A model generated the notes under the pieces. It saw only the letters and a list, made by a program, of their open reading frames with translations, did no database searches and had not been told where the DNA came from. A DNA stretch of 64,000 nucleotides, taken from the NCBI GenBank assembly GCA_965263345.1, contig CBDHHC010000021.1:62001-126000 (forward strand), in the 5' to 3' direction. Made by a program: the position numbers and the translations under genes. Numbering within the stretch: position 1 is the first letter of the stretch; each line of letters begins with the position of its first letter. This DNA is from CBDHHC01 sp965263345. Its GTDB lineage: Bacteria > Pseudomonadota > Alphaproteobacteria > Rhizobiales > CBDHHC01. Below are positions 9,956 to 18,985 of this stretch, one piece after another.

Positions 9956-10609
9956 AATCCTACCCTCTATATAACTCTAAAAATCCAATTCGGACTTAGA
10001 ATGAGAAATGGTAATTTTCTATCCAAATATCCATTCAAACCGAGATGAAAGGACGACTAGTTCAAATGTAAAATTCATAGAATATGTCAAAAAATAAAAC
10101 GACAAATTCCCCTTTTGAAGCACTCTCATAAGATACTCTTGTTGAAAGCCTTGGTTGTGATAAGTATCAATTTCGAGATTAACAGAAGATGAACTCATAT
10201 GAGTTCCTAAATATAACTTTTTTGTGATATTTTGAATGACTTATAGCTTGATTTAAATAGAAGCTATCTCTCATGTATATTTAAGAAAAATAGGGGAAAG
10301 AGTGATTTCTCTATAAAATTTATTGAAACTAAAGTTTTCTATTATTTCACGCGATTAATACAACATTATAATTACCTCGAGTGTTAATTTCCGCTATAAA
10401 AATGTTACTCGCAGACAACTGTAATGAATATAAGATTTTTGGGTGAATAGATATGAATTATTTTAGATTTCTCTCGATTATGCCATAACATTAGCATAGT
10501 ACCGTTACGGTGTCAAGGACTTTATTCCTGGTTGTTTTTCATTCTAGCGATATACTTAAGGAAGCGTTAAAGCCTGGTAACATGATACTTCCAACTTTCT
10601 TCCCTCTGA
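9956..10609. other. AT-rich intergenic region holding one dispersed repeat
   Basis: No coding frame is supported here. It contains the upstream region of the Tyr-rich gene and the downstream region of the BLUF gene, both on the minus strand. The only structured element seen is the repeat at 10471-10530. Confidence 0.5.
10471..10530 (-). repeat. dispersed ~60-bp promoter-like element, copy A
   Basis: Nearly the same sequence occurs at 31207-31267. On the minus strand it reads TTGACA (10511-10516), a 17-base spacer holding the imperfect dyad CGTAACGGTAC, then TAATGT, which resembles a sigma-70 promoter with a regulator site. On the other side AGGA and TCCT enclose a six-base loop that differs between copies. 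No gene starts immediately downstream on the minus strand; the next is the Tyr-rich gene about 0.5 kb away. Confidence 0.6.
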
Positions 10610-11020
10610 TTATGTTTCTCGTAATGATAGAAATAATCCAGTGATACTTTCAGCAGACATTCTCTCTGGATCAAATTCATCACTGATGTTGTATTTTAAA
10701 ACTTTACTCCGATTGCGTTCAATATCTGCATAATATGCCATTGACCAATCTGAGAACAGTCTCTTATGTTCCGCGTTAAAAGATACAAGTTGTACATTTG
10801 TGTGCCTCGGGTCATTAGCTATGGAATTAAAGGTTTCGCAGACCAAGTTTCTCTGCCCTTCGAGTGCTTGTAAAAAGTACTTTCCATTAAAGTACAACGC
10901 ACCAGTGATTTGCTTCTTTGTATTTTCTTTTCTTGCAACATTCAAAATATCTTCAATATCATTATCGTTGTTCATAGAGTGAACATGTAAACTATAATAA
11001 ATAAGTCTGCATAGTAACAT
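10610..11020 (-). CDS. BLUF-domain blue-light sensor
   Basis: The 136-residue protein is a stand-alone BLUF domain, which binds FAD and switches its hydrogen-bond network on blue light. The key residues are visible: the Tyr of 'RLIYYS' near residue 8, the Asn of 'DILNVARKEN', and the Gln of 'GKYFLQALEG' beside the flavin. 'ITGALYFNGKYFLQALEG' is the family's central strand pair. There is no output domain, so it must act through a partner protein. It is divergent from the chemotaxis operon with 214 bases between them, which makes a link to motility possible but unproven. Confidence 0.85.
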   Translation of the reverse strand: MLLCRLIYYSLHVHSMNNDNDIEDILNVARKENTKKQITGALYFNGKYFLQALEGQRNLVCETFNSIANDPRHTNVQLVSFNAEHKRLFSDWSMAYYADIERNRSKVLKYNISDEFDPERMSAESITGLFLSLRET

Positions 11021-11234
11021 TGTAATTTATTCCTTGCCCTTAACAAAAGATAAGTTAAAAATCGCGCAAAAAAACAGATATACTAAAATTGTTAAAATAT
11101 ATACTATAATTTTATTTAAATTTAATTCAGATGAAGGTGAAAAATTTCATTATTTTACATATTCTTAATCAAAATAATGTTTTTATCTATGCATGTGAAT
11201 TGGGGAAACTATTCCAGTTATATTTGGGGATTTC

Positions 11235-11552
11235 ATGATTGAAATTTTATCTGGGGAGACAGACAGAATTCAGCATTTGATTCTGCCTGCAAAATTAGCT
11301 CTTCCTGAAGCTGAAGAATTTGGGAAAATTTTGATTGATCTATCTCAGAAAAAGCAGACGGTTATTGTGGACTTTAAGAATGTTCAGGATATCAGAACTC
11401 CATTTATACAAATGATTTTGTCGGCTTTGAAATTTTTTATCAAAAATGATCTTGAGTTGAATTTTATTAACATAGGTCAATGTGTAAAAGAGAGCTTTTC
11501 CGTACTTGGGTTAGGCTCCTATCTCGTGAAAATGGAGAGTATAGAGATATGA
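11235..11552 (+). CDS. STAS-domain protein, first gene of the che operon
   Basis: This 105-residue protein has the STAS fold of anti-sigma-factor antagonists: strand 'TVIVDFKNVQDIRT' followed by the helix 'PFIQMILSALKFF'. The usual phosphorylated Ser/Thr position is probably Thr in 'DIRTPF'. Stand-alone STAS proteins head several chemotaxis operons in alphaproteobacteria; their role there is unclear. Its stop overlaps the cheY start (ATGA at 11549-11552), so the two are translationally coupled. Confidence 0.8.
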   Translation: MIEILSGETDRIQHLILPAKLALPEAEEFGKILIDLSQKKQTVIVDFKNVQDIRTPFIQMILSALKFFIKNDLELNFINIGQCVKESFSVLGLGSYLVKMESIEI

Positions 11553-11911
11553 AACGTGTTCTGGCTGTCGATGATTCAAAGACAATGCGAAATATGATTA
11601 GCTTCACCTTAAATGGTGCAGGGTATAACGTGACAGAAGCGGAAGATGGGCAAGAGGCTCTAACGATTGCTGAAAAATCTGATTTCGACCTCGTTATCAC
11701 AGATGTCAATATGCCAAACATGGACGGCATTACATTACTCAAAGCGCTCCGCGGTCTTTCAAAATTTAGTTCAACTCCAATTCTCATTCTCACGACAGAA
11801 GGTGGTGATGAAAAGAAAAGTGAGGGACGATCCGCAGGGGCAACTGGATGGATTGTGAAACCTTTTGATCCTAATAAATTGCTTCAAGTGGTTGCGAAAG
11901 TCTGTCACTAG
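11549..11911 (+). CDS. cheY: CheY chemotaxis response regulator
   Basis: Single-domain receiver of 121 residues that carries phosphoryl groups from CheA to the flagellar switch. The acidic pair is Asp8-Asp9, the phosphorylation site Asp52 (ITDVNMPNMDG), the switch Thr82 and the conserved Lys104 (VKPF). I start it at the ATG at 11549, which overlaps the STAS stop and follows GGAGAG; a longer frame from 11480 would add residues absent from the family. The 'TTEGGDEKK' segment resembles CheY proteins of CheA-containing che operons. Confidence 0.92.
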   Translation: MKRVLAVDDSKTMRNMISFTLNGAGYNVTEAEDGQEALTIAEKSDFDLVITDVNMPNMDGITLLKALRGLSKFSSTPILILTTEGGDEKKSEGRSAGATGWIVKPFDPNKLLQVVAKVCH

Positions 11912-11940
11912 AATTTTAAAAAAATGGATAAGAATGAGCG

Positions 11941-14109
11941 ATGACTAATTTTGAAGCCTTAAAAGATACTTTTTTTGAAGAAGCTGATGAAAGGTTAGCT
12001 GAGCTTGAAACTGAGTTATCGCGTATACTAGCGGAAGGGCCGGATAATGAAGGCCTGAACGCAATTTTTAGAACAGCTCATTCTATCAAGGCCGGAGCAG
12101 CAGCATTTAAATTTAAAGAACTTGTCGAATTCGCTCATATTTTTGAGGCTGTTCTTGATTTGCTTAGAAGTTCACAACTTCAGGCAGATGAAGAGATTCT
12201 TAAACTTATGATGGAGGCTGGAGACGTCCTTGCTGATTTAGTTGATGCTGCTCGTGACAGCCGCGATGTTGATAATGCAAGTTTTATCAATGTACAAAAT
12301 AGGCTAAGTGGTTTGATGGAGGGCGATCAAAATTCCTCAGCCCCCGCTCAAGAGCCTGTAGATGAAAGTAAGGAATTAAGTGCCTCTGAAACAGAAACTG
12401 AAGAGGAAGATGATCTTCTCGAAAAACAATATGAAATCGTCTTTAACACGAAACCAGATTTATTTTTACATGCCAATGACCCTATTTTAATTGCAAGAGA
12501 ATTAGGCTCCTTAGGGGATATTGAAACACATGTGGATGTGAGTAAGCTTCCAGAACTTGATGTCATTGATCCCAAATCGTCTTATTTAAATTGGAGTTTC
12601 CAATTAAAAACGGACCAATCTCTTGAGGATATCAATGAAGTCTTTGAATTTGTATTAGATGATTGTGATCTGGAGATTAAAGAGAAATCAAACGCTTCTG
12701 AAGATATCAGTGAACATGTTGAAATAGAAAACGAAGAAAAAACATCCGTTCAAACACCGCAAAAAACCAAAACATCTCAGAAAACACAAAACAGTAATTC
12801 AAACAATAAAACGCCCCCAACGACGCATAAGACAAAATCAATCCGTGTAGATCTACAACGCATCGATAAATTAGTGAATATGGTCGGGGAAATCGTTATT
12901 ACACAATCCATGTTATCTCAAATGATACAGAAAGAGGCTGGAGAGAATAACTCTGATATCATGAGGGGAATAGAAGATCTAGCTCTTCATACTCGCGAAT
13001 TACAAGAAAGTGTCATGGCTGTTCGCATGCAACCAGTTGGGTCTTTATTTGCCAGAGTTCCAAGAGTAGTCAGAGATCTCTCTCGTCGTCTAGGGAAAGA
13101 TATTGAACTGCTCATGTCTGGTGAAGAAACTGAGATTGACAAGACAGTTATAGAAGAAATAGGTGACCCCATAAATCATCTTTTACGCAATGCCATTGAT
13201 CATGGAATTGAAAAACCTGAGGAACGAGAAGAAGCAGGAAAAATCAGAAAAGGCACTATACGCCTGATTGCAGAACACCGTGGTGGGACAATTGTTATTT
13301 CAATTAAAGATGATGGTGGGGGAATTAAGAGAGATCTCGTTCTTAACCGTGCAATCGAAAAAGGCATTGTTGAGCCAAATGCCCAGTTAAGCAATTTTGA
13401 AATTGAGAACCTTATCTTCTCACCCGGCTTTTCCACGGCAAGCGAGGTGACAGATGTATCTGGCCGAGGTGTGGGGCTTGATGTCGTAAAGAAAAATATC
13501 GAAAATCTAGGCGGTCGTGTTTCAGTCAGCTCAACGCCTGGTAAGGGAACTACATTTACTTTGATTCTACCTCTTACATTAGCTGTCCTGGATGGCATGA
13601 TCGTGAATGTTGGACAAGAGAAATATGTTATTCCGTTAACAAGCATTCTTGAAAGCTTCCGCCCTACACCTGAGGAAATATATACACTTCCAGACAAAAG
13701 GAAAGTCGTATCTATCCGAGGTCATTATTACAGTCTGGTCTACCTTGGGCATGTATTTAAAGTACCAAATTCAATAAGCAAGCCAGACGAAGGACTGGTT
13801 ATTCTCGTTGAAACCGAACGCTTGGGAACATTAGGCCTTGTCGTTGATGATATTGAAGGTCAACAGCAGGTTGTCATCAAAAGTCTAGAAGAAAACTATG
13901 ACCCTGTTCTGGGGATTTCTGCAGCCACAATATTAGGTGATGGAAAAGTTGCCCTCATTCTCGATATCGATAATCTAAAAGAAGATGAAAATCATAACAA
14001 AGATATAAAATTAAAATTACAAGGTGAAACAAACACGCTCTCGCATGTCGCCAATGATGGGTATGTCGAGGAAAGTTCTGAAAAAAGTTTACAACAAAGT
14101 ATCTCGTAG
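11941..14109 (+). CDS. cheA: CheA chemotaxis histidine kinase
   Basis: CheA phosphorylates itself and then CheY and CheB in response to receptors. The 722 residues show P1 (Hpt) with His47 in 'RTAHSIKAGA', a P2-like response-regulator-docking domain around 155-245 (it begins YEIVFNTKPDLFLHANDP), a polar Gln/Thr/Lys linker, P3 dimerisation (VDLQRIDKLVNMVGEIV, about 301), the P4 ATPase with 'HLLRNAIDHGIE' and 'DDGGGI', and the P5 CheW-like domain from about 545. All catalytic motifs appear intact. It follows cheY by 29 bases and precedes cheW by 17. Confidence 0.95.
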   Translation: MTNFEALKDTFFEEADERLAELETELSRILAEGPDNEGLNAIFRTAHSIKAGAAAFKFKELVEFAHIFEAVLDLLRSSQLQADEEILKLMMEAGDVLADLVDAARDSRDVDNASFINVQNRLSGLMEGDQNSSAPAQEPVDESKELSASETETEEEDDLLEKQYEIVFNTKPDLFLHANDPILIARELGSLGDIETHVDVSKLPELDVIDPKSSYLNWSFQLKTDQSLEDINEVFEFVLDDCDLEIKEKSNASEDISEHVEIENEEKTSVQTPQKTKTSQKTQNSNSNNKTPPTTHKTKSIRVDLQRIDKLVNMVGEIVITQSMLSQMIQKEAGENNSDIMRGIEDLALHTRELQESVMAVRMQPVGSLFARVPRVVRDLSRRLGKDIELLMSGEETEIDKTVIEEIGDPINHLLRNAIDHGIEKPEEREEAGKIRKGTIRLIAEHRGGTIVISIKDDGGGIKRDLVLNRAIEKGIVEPNAQLSNFEIENLIFSPGFSTASEVTDVSGRGVGLDVVKKNIENLGGRVSVSSTPGKGTTFTLILPLTLAVLDGMIVNVGQEKYVIPLTSILESFRPTPEEIYTLPDKRKVVSIRGHYYSLVYLGHVFKVPNSISKPDEGLVILVETERLGTLGLVVDDIEGQQQVVIKSLEENYDPVLGISAATILGDGKVALILDIDNLKEDENHNKDIKLKLQGETNTLSHVANDGYVEESSEKSLQQSIS

Positions 14110-14126
14110 GAAATTGGAAAAAAGAA

Positions 14127-14684
14127 ATGTCAATACCTCAACAAGTTAAAAGTAGCTCCGCAGAAAACGAAAGTTTGGGTACACCAGGGCATGTTACTGC
14201 AGAGACCCAGTCTTCAGATGCGTATCAGTATATAACTTTTACGGTCAATAATGAGGAATATGGCATAGACATTATGTCTGTTCTTGAAATTAAAGGATGG
14301 ACTGATACCACACGCTTACCAAATCAACCTGATTACCTTCGTGGTGTTCTCAATCTCCGCGGGGCTATAGTGCCTATTATAGATTTAAGACATCGTTTTG
14401 GTGAAGGCCAGACAGAAGCTTCGAGTACAAATGTTGTTATTATTGTCTCAATTCAACAACGATATATTGGAATTCTAGTAGATGCTGTATCGGATATTAT
14501 GACAGTTTCTCAAAAAGACATCCAGGATATTCCAAATATAGATGGTTCAACAAGAGAGAATTTCCTATCAGGACTGGTGACACTAAATGAGAGAATGGTG
14601 GCAATTCTTGAATTAAGTCAACTGAAGTCAGCTAATGAAGATCTGCAATGTTTGGCTAATGCAGATCAAGATGAGCAACACTAA
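14127..14684 (+). CDS. cheW: CheW coupling protein
   Basis: CheW links receptors to CheA. The 185-residue protein has a polar N-terminal extension of about 30 residues and then the SH3-like CheW fold: 'YITFTVNNEEYGIDIMSVLEIKG', the receptor-facing 'YLRGVLNLRGAIVPIIDLR' and 'IGILVDAVSDIM'. It follows cheA by 17 bases and lies 60 bases before the receptor gene, in one operon. Confidence 0.94.
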   Translation: MSIPQQVKSSSAENESLGTPGHVTAETQSSDAYQYITFTVNNEEYGIDIMSVLEIKGWTDTTRLPNQPDYLRGVLNLRGAIVPIIDLRHRFGEGQTEASSTNVVIIVSIQQRYIGILVDAVSDIMTVSQKDIQDIPNIDGSTRENFLSGLVTLNERMVAILELSQLKSANEDLQCLANADQDEQH

Positions 14685-14744
14685 AATATTTAAATGGGTA
14701 CGGGTCATTTAAAAAAACGTTTTTGAAATTTCTAGGGGTAGAAC

Positions 14745-17468
14745 ATGTATAAGGAAGCACAATTAGGCGAATCTTTTGATTTGCAAAAAAATTGGAATTT
14801 TGAACATTCCGCATTCTGGGGATTGCTAGCAGCTGTTCTTGTTCCAAGTCTAACCAGTTTAATTGGTTCTGTTATAGCAGGTGGATTTGGTAGTGTTTAT
14901 AGTTTCATTATAGCAGCAATCGTTTTGTTTGAAATAGCATGTGTATTTTTCTTTGCCTCTCAATTAAAGAAGAATTACACCCTTGCACTTTTGAAGACAT
15001 CTGAGCTTATCCAAAAACCTAAAGATGCTTGTGACCTTGATATTGATGAAAATAACACGAGTGTGCTCGCACAATTACTGAATGTAATTAAAGATATTTC
15101 AAAAGCACGTTTACTGGAAATGTCTGCCAAATCTGGACTAGATGTATGCCAAACGAATGTCATGATAGCTGATGAGAATATGAATATCACCTACATGAAC
15201 CAGGAACTTAGCAAGATGTTAAAAGATGCAGAAGCAGACATCAGAAAAGATCTTCCGCAATTTAATGCATCTCAGTTAATTGGCATGAACCCGGATGCCT
15301 TCCATAAGAACCCAGCTCATCAACGCGGGATGATAGAGAGACTTAATCAACCTTATACAACGACACTGAATGTGGGTGGAAGAAGCCTGGAACTGATTGC
15401 AACACCAGTTTTTGATGACAACCAAAGACGTCTAGGAACTGTGATTGAGTGGGAAGATAAAACTCAAGAACTTAAAGAAAAAGCTCAACTTGAAAAAGTT
15501 GCTAATGAAAATGCACGGATCCGTTCTGCACTTGAAGTTTGTCAGACAAATGTCATGGTCGCGGATGAAAATATGACAATCGTTTATATGAATAATGAGC
15601 TGACCAAGATGTTGCGCAATGCTGAGAGTGATATCAAGAAGGACGTACCAAGTTTCGATGCTTCTAAACTTATTGGAACGACCCCTGATATGTTCCATAA
15701 AAATCCAGCACATCAACGCAGAATGATAGAGGAACTTCGTGAGCCTTACACAACGACTCTCGATGTTGGTGGACGTAAGATGCAATTGATTGCAACTCCT
15801 GTATTCGATGAGAATAACAAAAGGATTGGTACAGCAATTGAATGGGATGATCAAACAGAAGCGCTTGCCAAAAGAGAAGAAGAACAGGCACTTTCCTCGG
15901 AGAATGCACGTATTCGTGCTGCTCTTACAAAGTGTACAACAAATGTGATGGTAGCCGATGCTGACTATAACATTGTTTATATGAATGACACTCTAAGCCA
16001 AATGCTCAGAAGTAATGAAGCGGAAATTAGAAAAGATCTTCCACGATTTGATGCTGCTAATCTGATCGGTGTGAATATGGATACATTCCATAAAAACCCA
16101 GCACATCAACGAGGAATGTTGGCTAAATTATCCTCAACATTTAAAACTCAAATTTCTGTTGGAAGTTGTATCTTTAACTTGATAGCTTCTCCGGTTATTG
16201 ATGACAATAATCAACCAATTGGTTTTGTTGTTGAATGGGCTGATATGACACAAGAAAAGTCAATTGAAGAAGAGATTGATATTGTTGTGACAGCTGTTTC
16301 CAGAGGTGATTTTGAGCGCTCTCTCAGCCTTGAAGGCAAAGAAGGCTTTATGCTGAATTTGGCTAAATCCATAAACTCTCTCTCAGGTACAATTAAAGAT
16401 GCGATAACAGATGTTGCCAAAGCTCTTGAGGCTCTCTCTTCTGGTAATCTGACGCATAGAATTGATAAACAGTATGAAGGATTACTTGGTAAACTAACAG
16501 CAGATGCAAACAAAACTTCTGAGCAACTTGCAAATATGATGTCTGAAATTAAAACGATGGTTTCTGACTCTAGCAACGCTGCAAAAGAAATTTCAAGTGG
16601 TACGATAGATCTGTCTCAAAGAACTGAGGAACAAGCATCAAGCTTGCAGGAAACGGCAGCATCTATGGAAGAAATGGCTGCAACGGTACAAAAAAATGCC
16701 GAAAACTCAGGACAGGCAAACCAGTTGGCTATTAGCGCAAGACAAGCTGCTGATACTGGTGGAAACGTAGTAAAAAATGCTGTAGTTGCAATGGATCGTA
16801 TTGAAACTTCATCTCGCAAAATTGCTGATATTACTAGTGTTATTGATGAGATTGCCTTCCAGATCAACCTGCTCGCGCTTAACGCTGCGGTTGAAGCAGC
16901 AAGAGCAGGTGAAGCTGGCAAAGGATTTGAAGTTGTTGCTGCGGAAGTTCGTAAACTTGCACAAAGATCAGCAAATGCAGCCAAAGATATTGAGAAGCTG
17001 ATAGAAGAAAGTGGCAATGAAGTACAAGAAGGCGCTAAACTTGTAAAACAAACGGGCAACTCTCTTGATGAAATTGTTGGTTCTATAACACGTCTAGCAG
17101 ACATCGTTGGTGAAATCACCGCAGCAAGCAATGAACAGTCATCTGGCATTGATCAAATCAATACAGCTGTCAGTGAAATGGATAGTATGACACAACAAAA
17201 TTCTGCTCTTGTGGAGCAGAACGCAGCTGCGACGCGTTCACTAGAAGAACGCTCCACGACTATTCTGCAAAAAGTTGATTATTTCAACCTGGGACAAGGT
17301 CTTGTGTCTTCACTGCCAAATGTACAGCTTTTGAATAATCATGTGCAAGAAATGCAACAGAAAATTGTAAATTCAACACCAGAATTTAATAACTCACGTC
17401 CTAAACCACAAGTCGTCGCGGGTGGAAGTCGTCAGTCTTTTGAAGATGATGGTTGGGATGATTTTTAA
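14745..17468 (+). CDS. methyl-accepting chemotaxis protein with three tandem PAS domains
   Basis: The 907-residue receptor begins with two closely spaced membrane helices (about 24-46 and 53-74), so almost nothing is periplasmic. Three PAS domains follow at about 132, 264 and 395. Each starts like TNVMVADENM and holds the segment FHKNPAHQR, so they are recent copies of one another with a period of about 131 residues. Next come a HAMP-like linker (about 505-600) and the signalling hairpin (INLLALNAAVEAARAGEAG, about 706). The C-terminus ends GWDDF, fitting the W-x-x-F pentapeptide by which some receptors tether CheR and CheB. With no large periplasmic domain, the PAS copies probably sense something inside the cell, such as redox state or energy (inference). 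Confidence 0.93.
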   Translation: MYKEAQLGESFDLQKNWNFEHSAFWGLLAAVLVPSLTSLIGSVIAGGFGSVYSFIIAAIVLFEIACVFFFASQLKKNYTLALLKTSELIQKPKDACDLDIDENNTSVLAQLLNVIKDISKARLLEMSAKSGLDVCQTNVMIADENMNITYMNQELSKMLKDAEADIRKDLPQFNASQLIGMNPDAFHKNPAHQRGMIERLNQPYTTTLNVGGRSLELIATPVFDDNQRRLGTVIEWEDKTQELKEKAQLEKVANENARIRSALEVCQTNVMVADENMTIVYMNNELTKMLRNAESDIKKDVPSFDASKLIGTTPDMFHKNPAHQRRMIEELREPYTTTLDVGGRKMQLIATPVFDENNKRIGTAIEWDDQTEALAKREEEQALSSENARIRAALTKCTTNVMVADADYNIVYMNDTLSQMLRSNEAEIRKDLPRFDAANLIGVNMDTFHKNPAHQRGMLAKLSSTFKTQISVGSCIFNLIASPVIDDNNQPIGFVVEWADMTQEKSIEEEIDIVVTAVSRGDFERSLSLEGKEGFMLNLAKSINSLSGTIKDAITDVAKALEALSSGNLTHRIDKQYEGLLGKLTADANKTSEQLANMMSEIKTMVSDSSNAAKEISSGTIDLSQRTEEQASSLQETAASMEEMAATVQKNAENSGQANQLAISARQAADTGGNVVKNAVVAMDRIETSSRKIADITSVIDEIAFQINLLALNAAVEAARAGEAGKGFEVVAAEVRKLAQRSANAAKDIEKLIEESGNEVQEGAKLVKQTGNSLDEIVGSITRLADIVGEITAASNEQSSGIDQINTAVSEMDSMTQQNSALVEQNAAATRSLEERSTTILQKVDYFNLGQGLVSSLPNVQLLNNHVQEMQQKIVNSTPEFNNSRPKPQVVAGGSRQSFEDDGWDDF

Positions 17469-17512
17469 ATCATCCCATAATGTAATATGTGTACATCATT
17501 CAGGTTATTCAA

Positions 17513-18352
17513 ATGCAAGTTCAAACCACAAATAAAGAGTTTCATTTTTCTTCGTCTGATTTTTCAGCGCTCGCAAGTCTCGTTTATGATCGTACAGGAA
17601 TTGTTCTTGGTGAGCATAAAAAAGATATGGTTTATTCACGACTCACCAAACGTTTGCGTGAATTAAACTTTACGAACTTTGCAGACTATTTGACATTGTT
17701 GCAAGACAAATCTGATGAAAGTGAAGTTGAACAACTAATCAATGCGATCACGACAAACCTGACTCGTTTTTTTAGAGAAAACCATCATTTTGATCATGTA
17801 AAAGATATCTTTATTCCGCAGATACAATCCAAAGGTCAAAGAGAAATACGTATATGGTCAGCCGCATGTGCTTCAGGCCCTGAACCCTATAGTATTGCAA
17901 TGACGGCGTATGACGCACTTGGTCGATCTCAACAATATAACCTCAAGATACTAGCTACAGACCTTGATACCAAAATGCTAGAAACAGCTAAATCTGGTAT
18001 CTATGATGCAAGTATCCATAAAGATATCCCGGTTAATTTGAGAAACAAATATACATCCTTCACTTCAAATGACAGAAATAATTTTGTGATAAGCCAGGAA
18101 ATAAAAAAGCTCATTTCCTTTAATCGACTGAATTTGATGAAAGAGTGGCCACACAAAACTCTACTAGATGCAATTTTCTGTCGTAACGTACTTATATATT
18201 TTAATAAGGAAGACAAAAACAGAATCATTACTCAACTAGTGAATAAGCTAAAGGCAGGTGGGTTTCTTTATATGGGGCATGCTGAGTCGCTTATGGATAT
18301 GTCCTTGCCTGTTAAAAGTGTCGGAACGACAACTTATGTTAAGGTTGAGTAA
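17513..18352 (+). CDS. cheR: CheR receptor methyltransferase
   Basis: CheR methylates glutamates of receptors using S-adenosylmethionine. From the ATG at 17513 the protein has 279 residues. An upstream GTG at 17489 is in frame, but neither start has a strong ribosome site. The N-terminal helical domain (about 10-75) carries 'LASLVYDRTGI', and the SAM domain carries 'IRIWSAACASGPEPYSIAM' and 'DAIFCRNVLIYF'. The stop TAA is followed at once by the cheD ATG. The cognate receptor upstream has a C-terminal tethering motif that CheR could bind. Confidence 0.93.
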   Translation: MQVQTTNKEFHFSSSDFSALASLVYDRTGIVLGEHKKDMVYSRLTKRLRELNFTNFADYLTLLQDKSDESEVEQLINAITTNLTRFFRENHHFDHVKDIFIPQIQSKGQREIRIWSAACASGPEPYSIAMTAYDALGRSQQYNLKILATDLDTKMLETAKSGIYDASIHKDIPVNLRNKYTSFTSNDRNNFVISQEIKKLISFNRLNLMKEWPHKTLLDAIFCRNVLIYFNKEDKNRIITQLVNKLKAGGFLYMGHAESLMDMSLPVKSVGTTTYVKVE

Positions 18353-18970
18353 ATGCTACTAGAAAACCAACATCTAGAAAATAAAAAGAAAAATGGTATG
18401 ACTTTTGACCGAAAGTTCAACCATTATTATCAACGTGTCTTACCAGGTGATTATGCTGTTGTAACTGAAAAAGATGAGATGATTACAACAACATTAGGGT
18501 CATGCGTTGCAGCCTGTATCAGAGATCCTCTGACAGGCATAGGTGGAATGAATCACTTCCTATTATCAGATAATGATGAGAGCAGTAAAGTAGACCAAAA
18601 ACATCAATCAATGAAATATGGCAATTATGCTATGGAGTTGTTGATTAATGAACTCATAAAGAAAGGCTGCAACAAAAAACGTTTTGAGGTTAAAGTTTTT
18701 GGTGGCGCCCATGTAGGCGCAATGAATGTTTCTGTTGGTGAAGATAATTCCCAATTTATCTTGAGATACATTGCAGATGAAGGATTGAACCTTGTTTCAT
18801 ATGACTTAGGTGGAAACCAGGCAAGAAAAATAAACTTCTTTCCTCAAACAGGACGAGTTGCACGTTTCTTATTTAAGCCAACTTCAGACCATGAGCTCAA
18901 CCGACAGGAACAAAATCTGTTAAATAAGGCATCAGAAAAAACATCTGGCGATATTGAATTATTTACTTAG
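18353..18970 (+). CDS. cheD: CheD receptor deamidase
   Basis: CheD deamidates specific glutamines of receptors to glutamates. The 205-residue protein has the family's catalytic Cys51 in 'LGSCVAACIRDP', His68 in 'GGMNHFLL', and the glycine-rich 'KVFGGAHVGAM'. It begins directly after the cheR stop, so the two are coupled. The N-terminal 25 residues and the polar C-terminus are longer than the minimal domain. Confidence 0.92.
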   Translation: MLLENQHLENKKKNGMTFDRKFNHYYQRVLPGDYAVVTEKDEMITTTLGSCVAACIRDPLTGIGGMNHFLLSDNDESSKVDQKHQSMKYGNYAMELLINELIKKGCNKKRFEVKVFGGAHVGAMNVSVGEDNSQFILRYIADEGLNLVSYDLGGNQARKINFFPQTGRVARFLFKPTSDHELNRQEQNLLNKASEKTSGDIELFT

Positions 18971-18985
18971 GTTAAGGCATTTAAA

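Noticed and set aside
16616..17149. 177-codon minus-strand frame in the receptor gene
   Set aside because: Shadow of the Ala/Ser-rich MCP signalling region.
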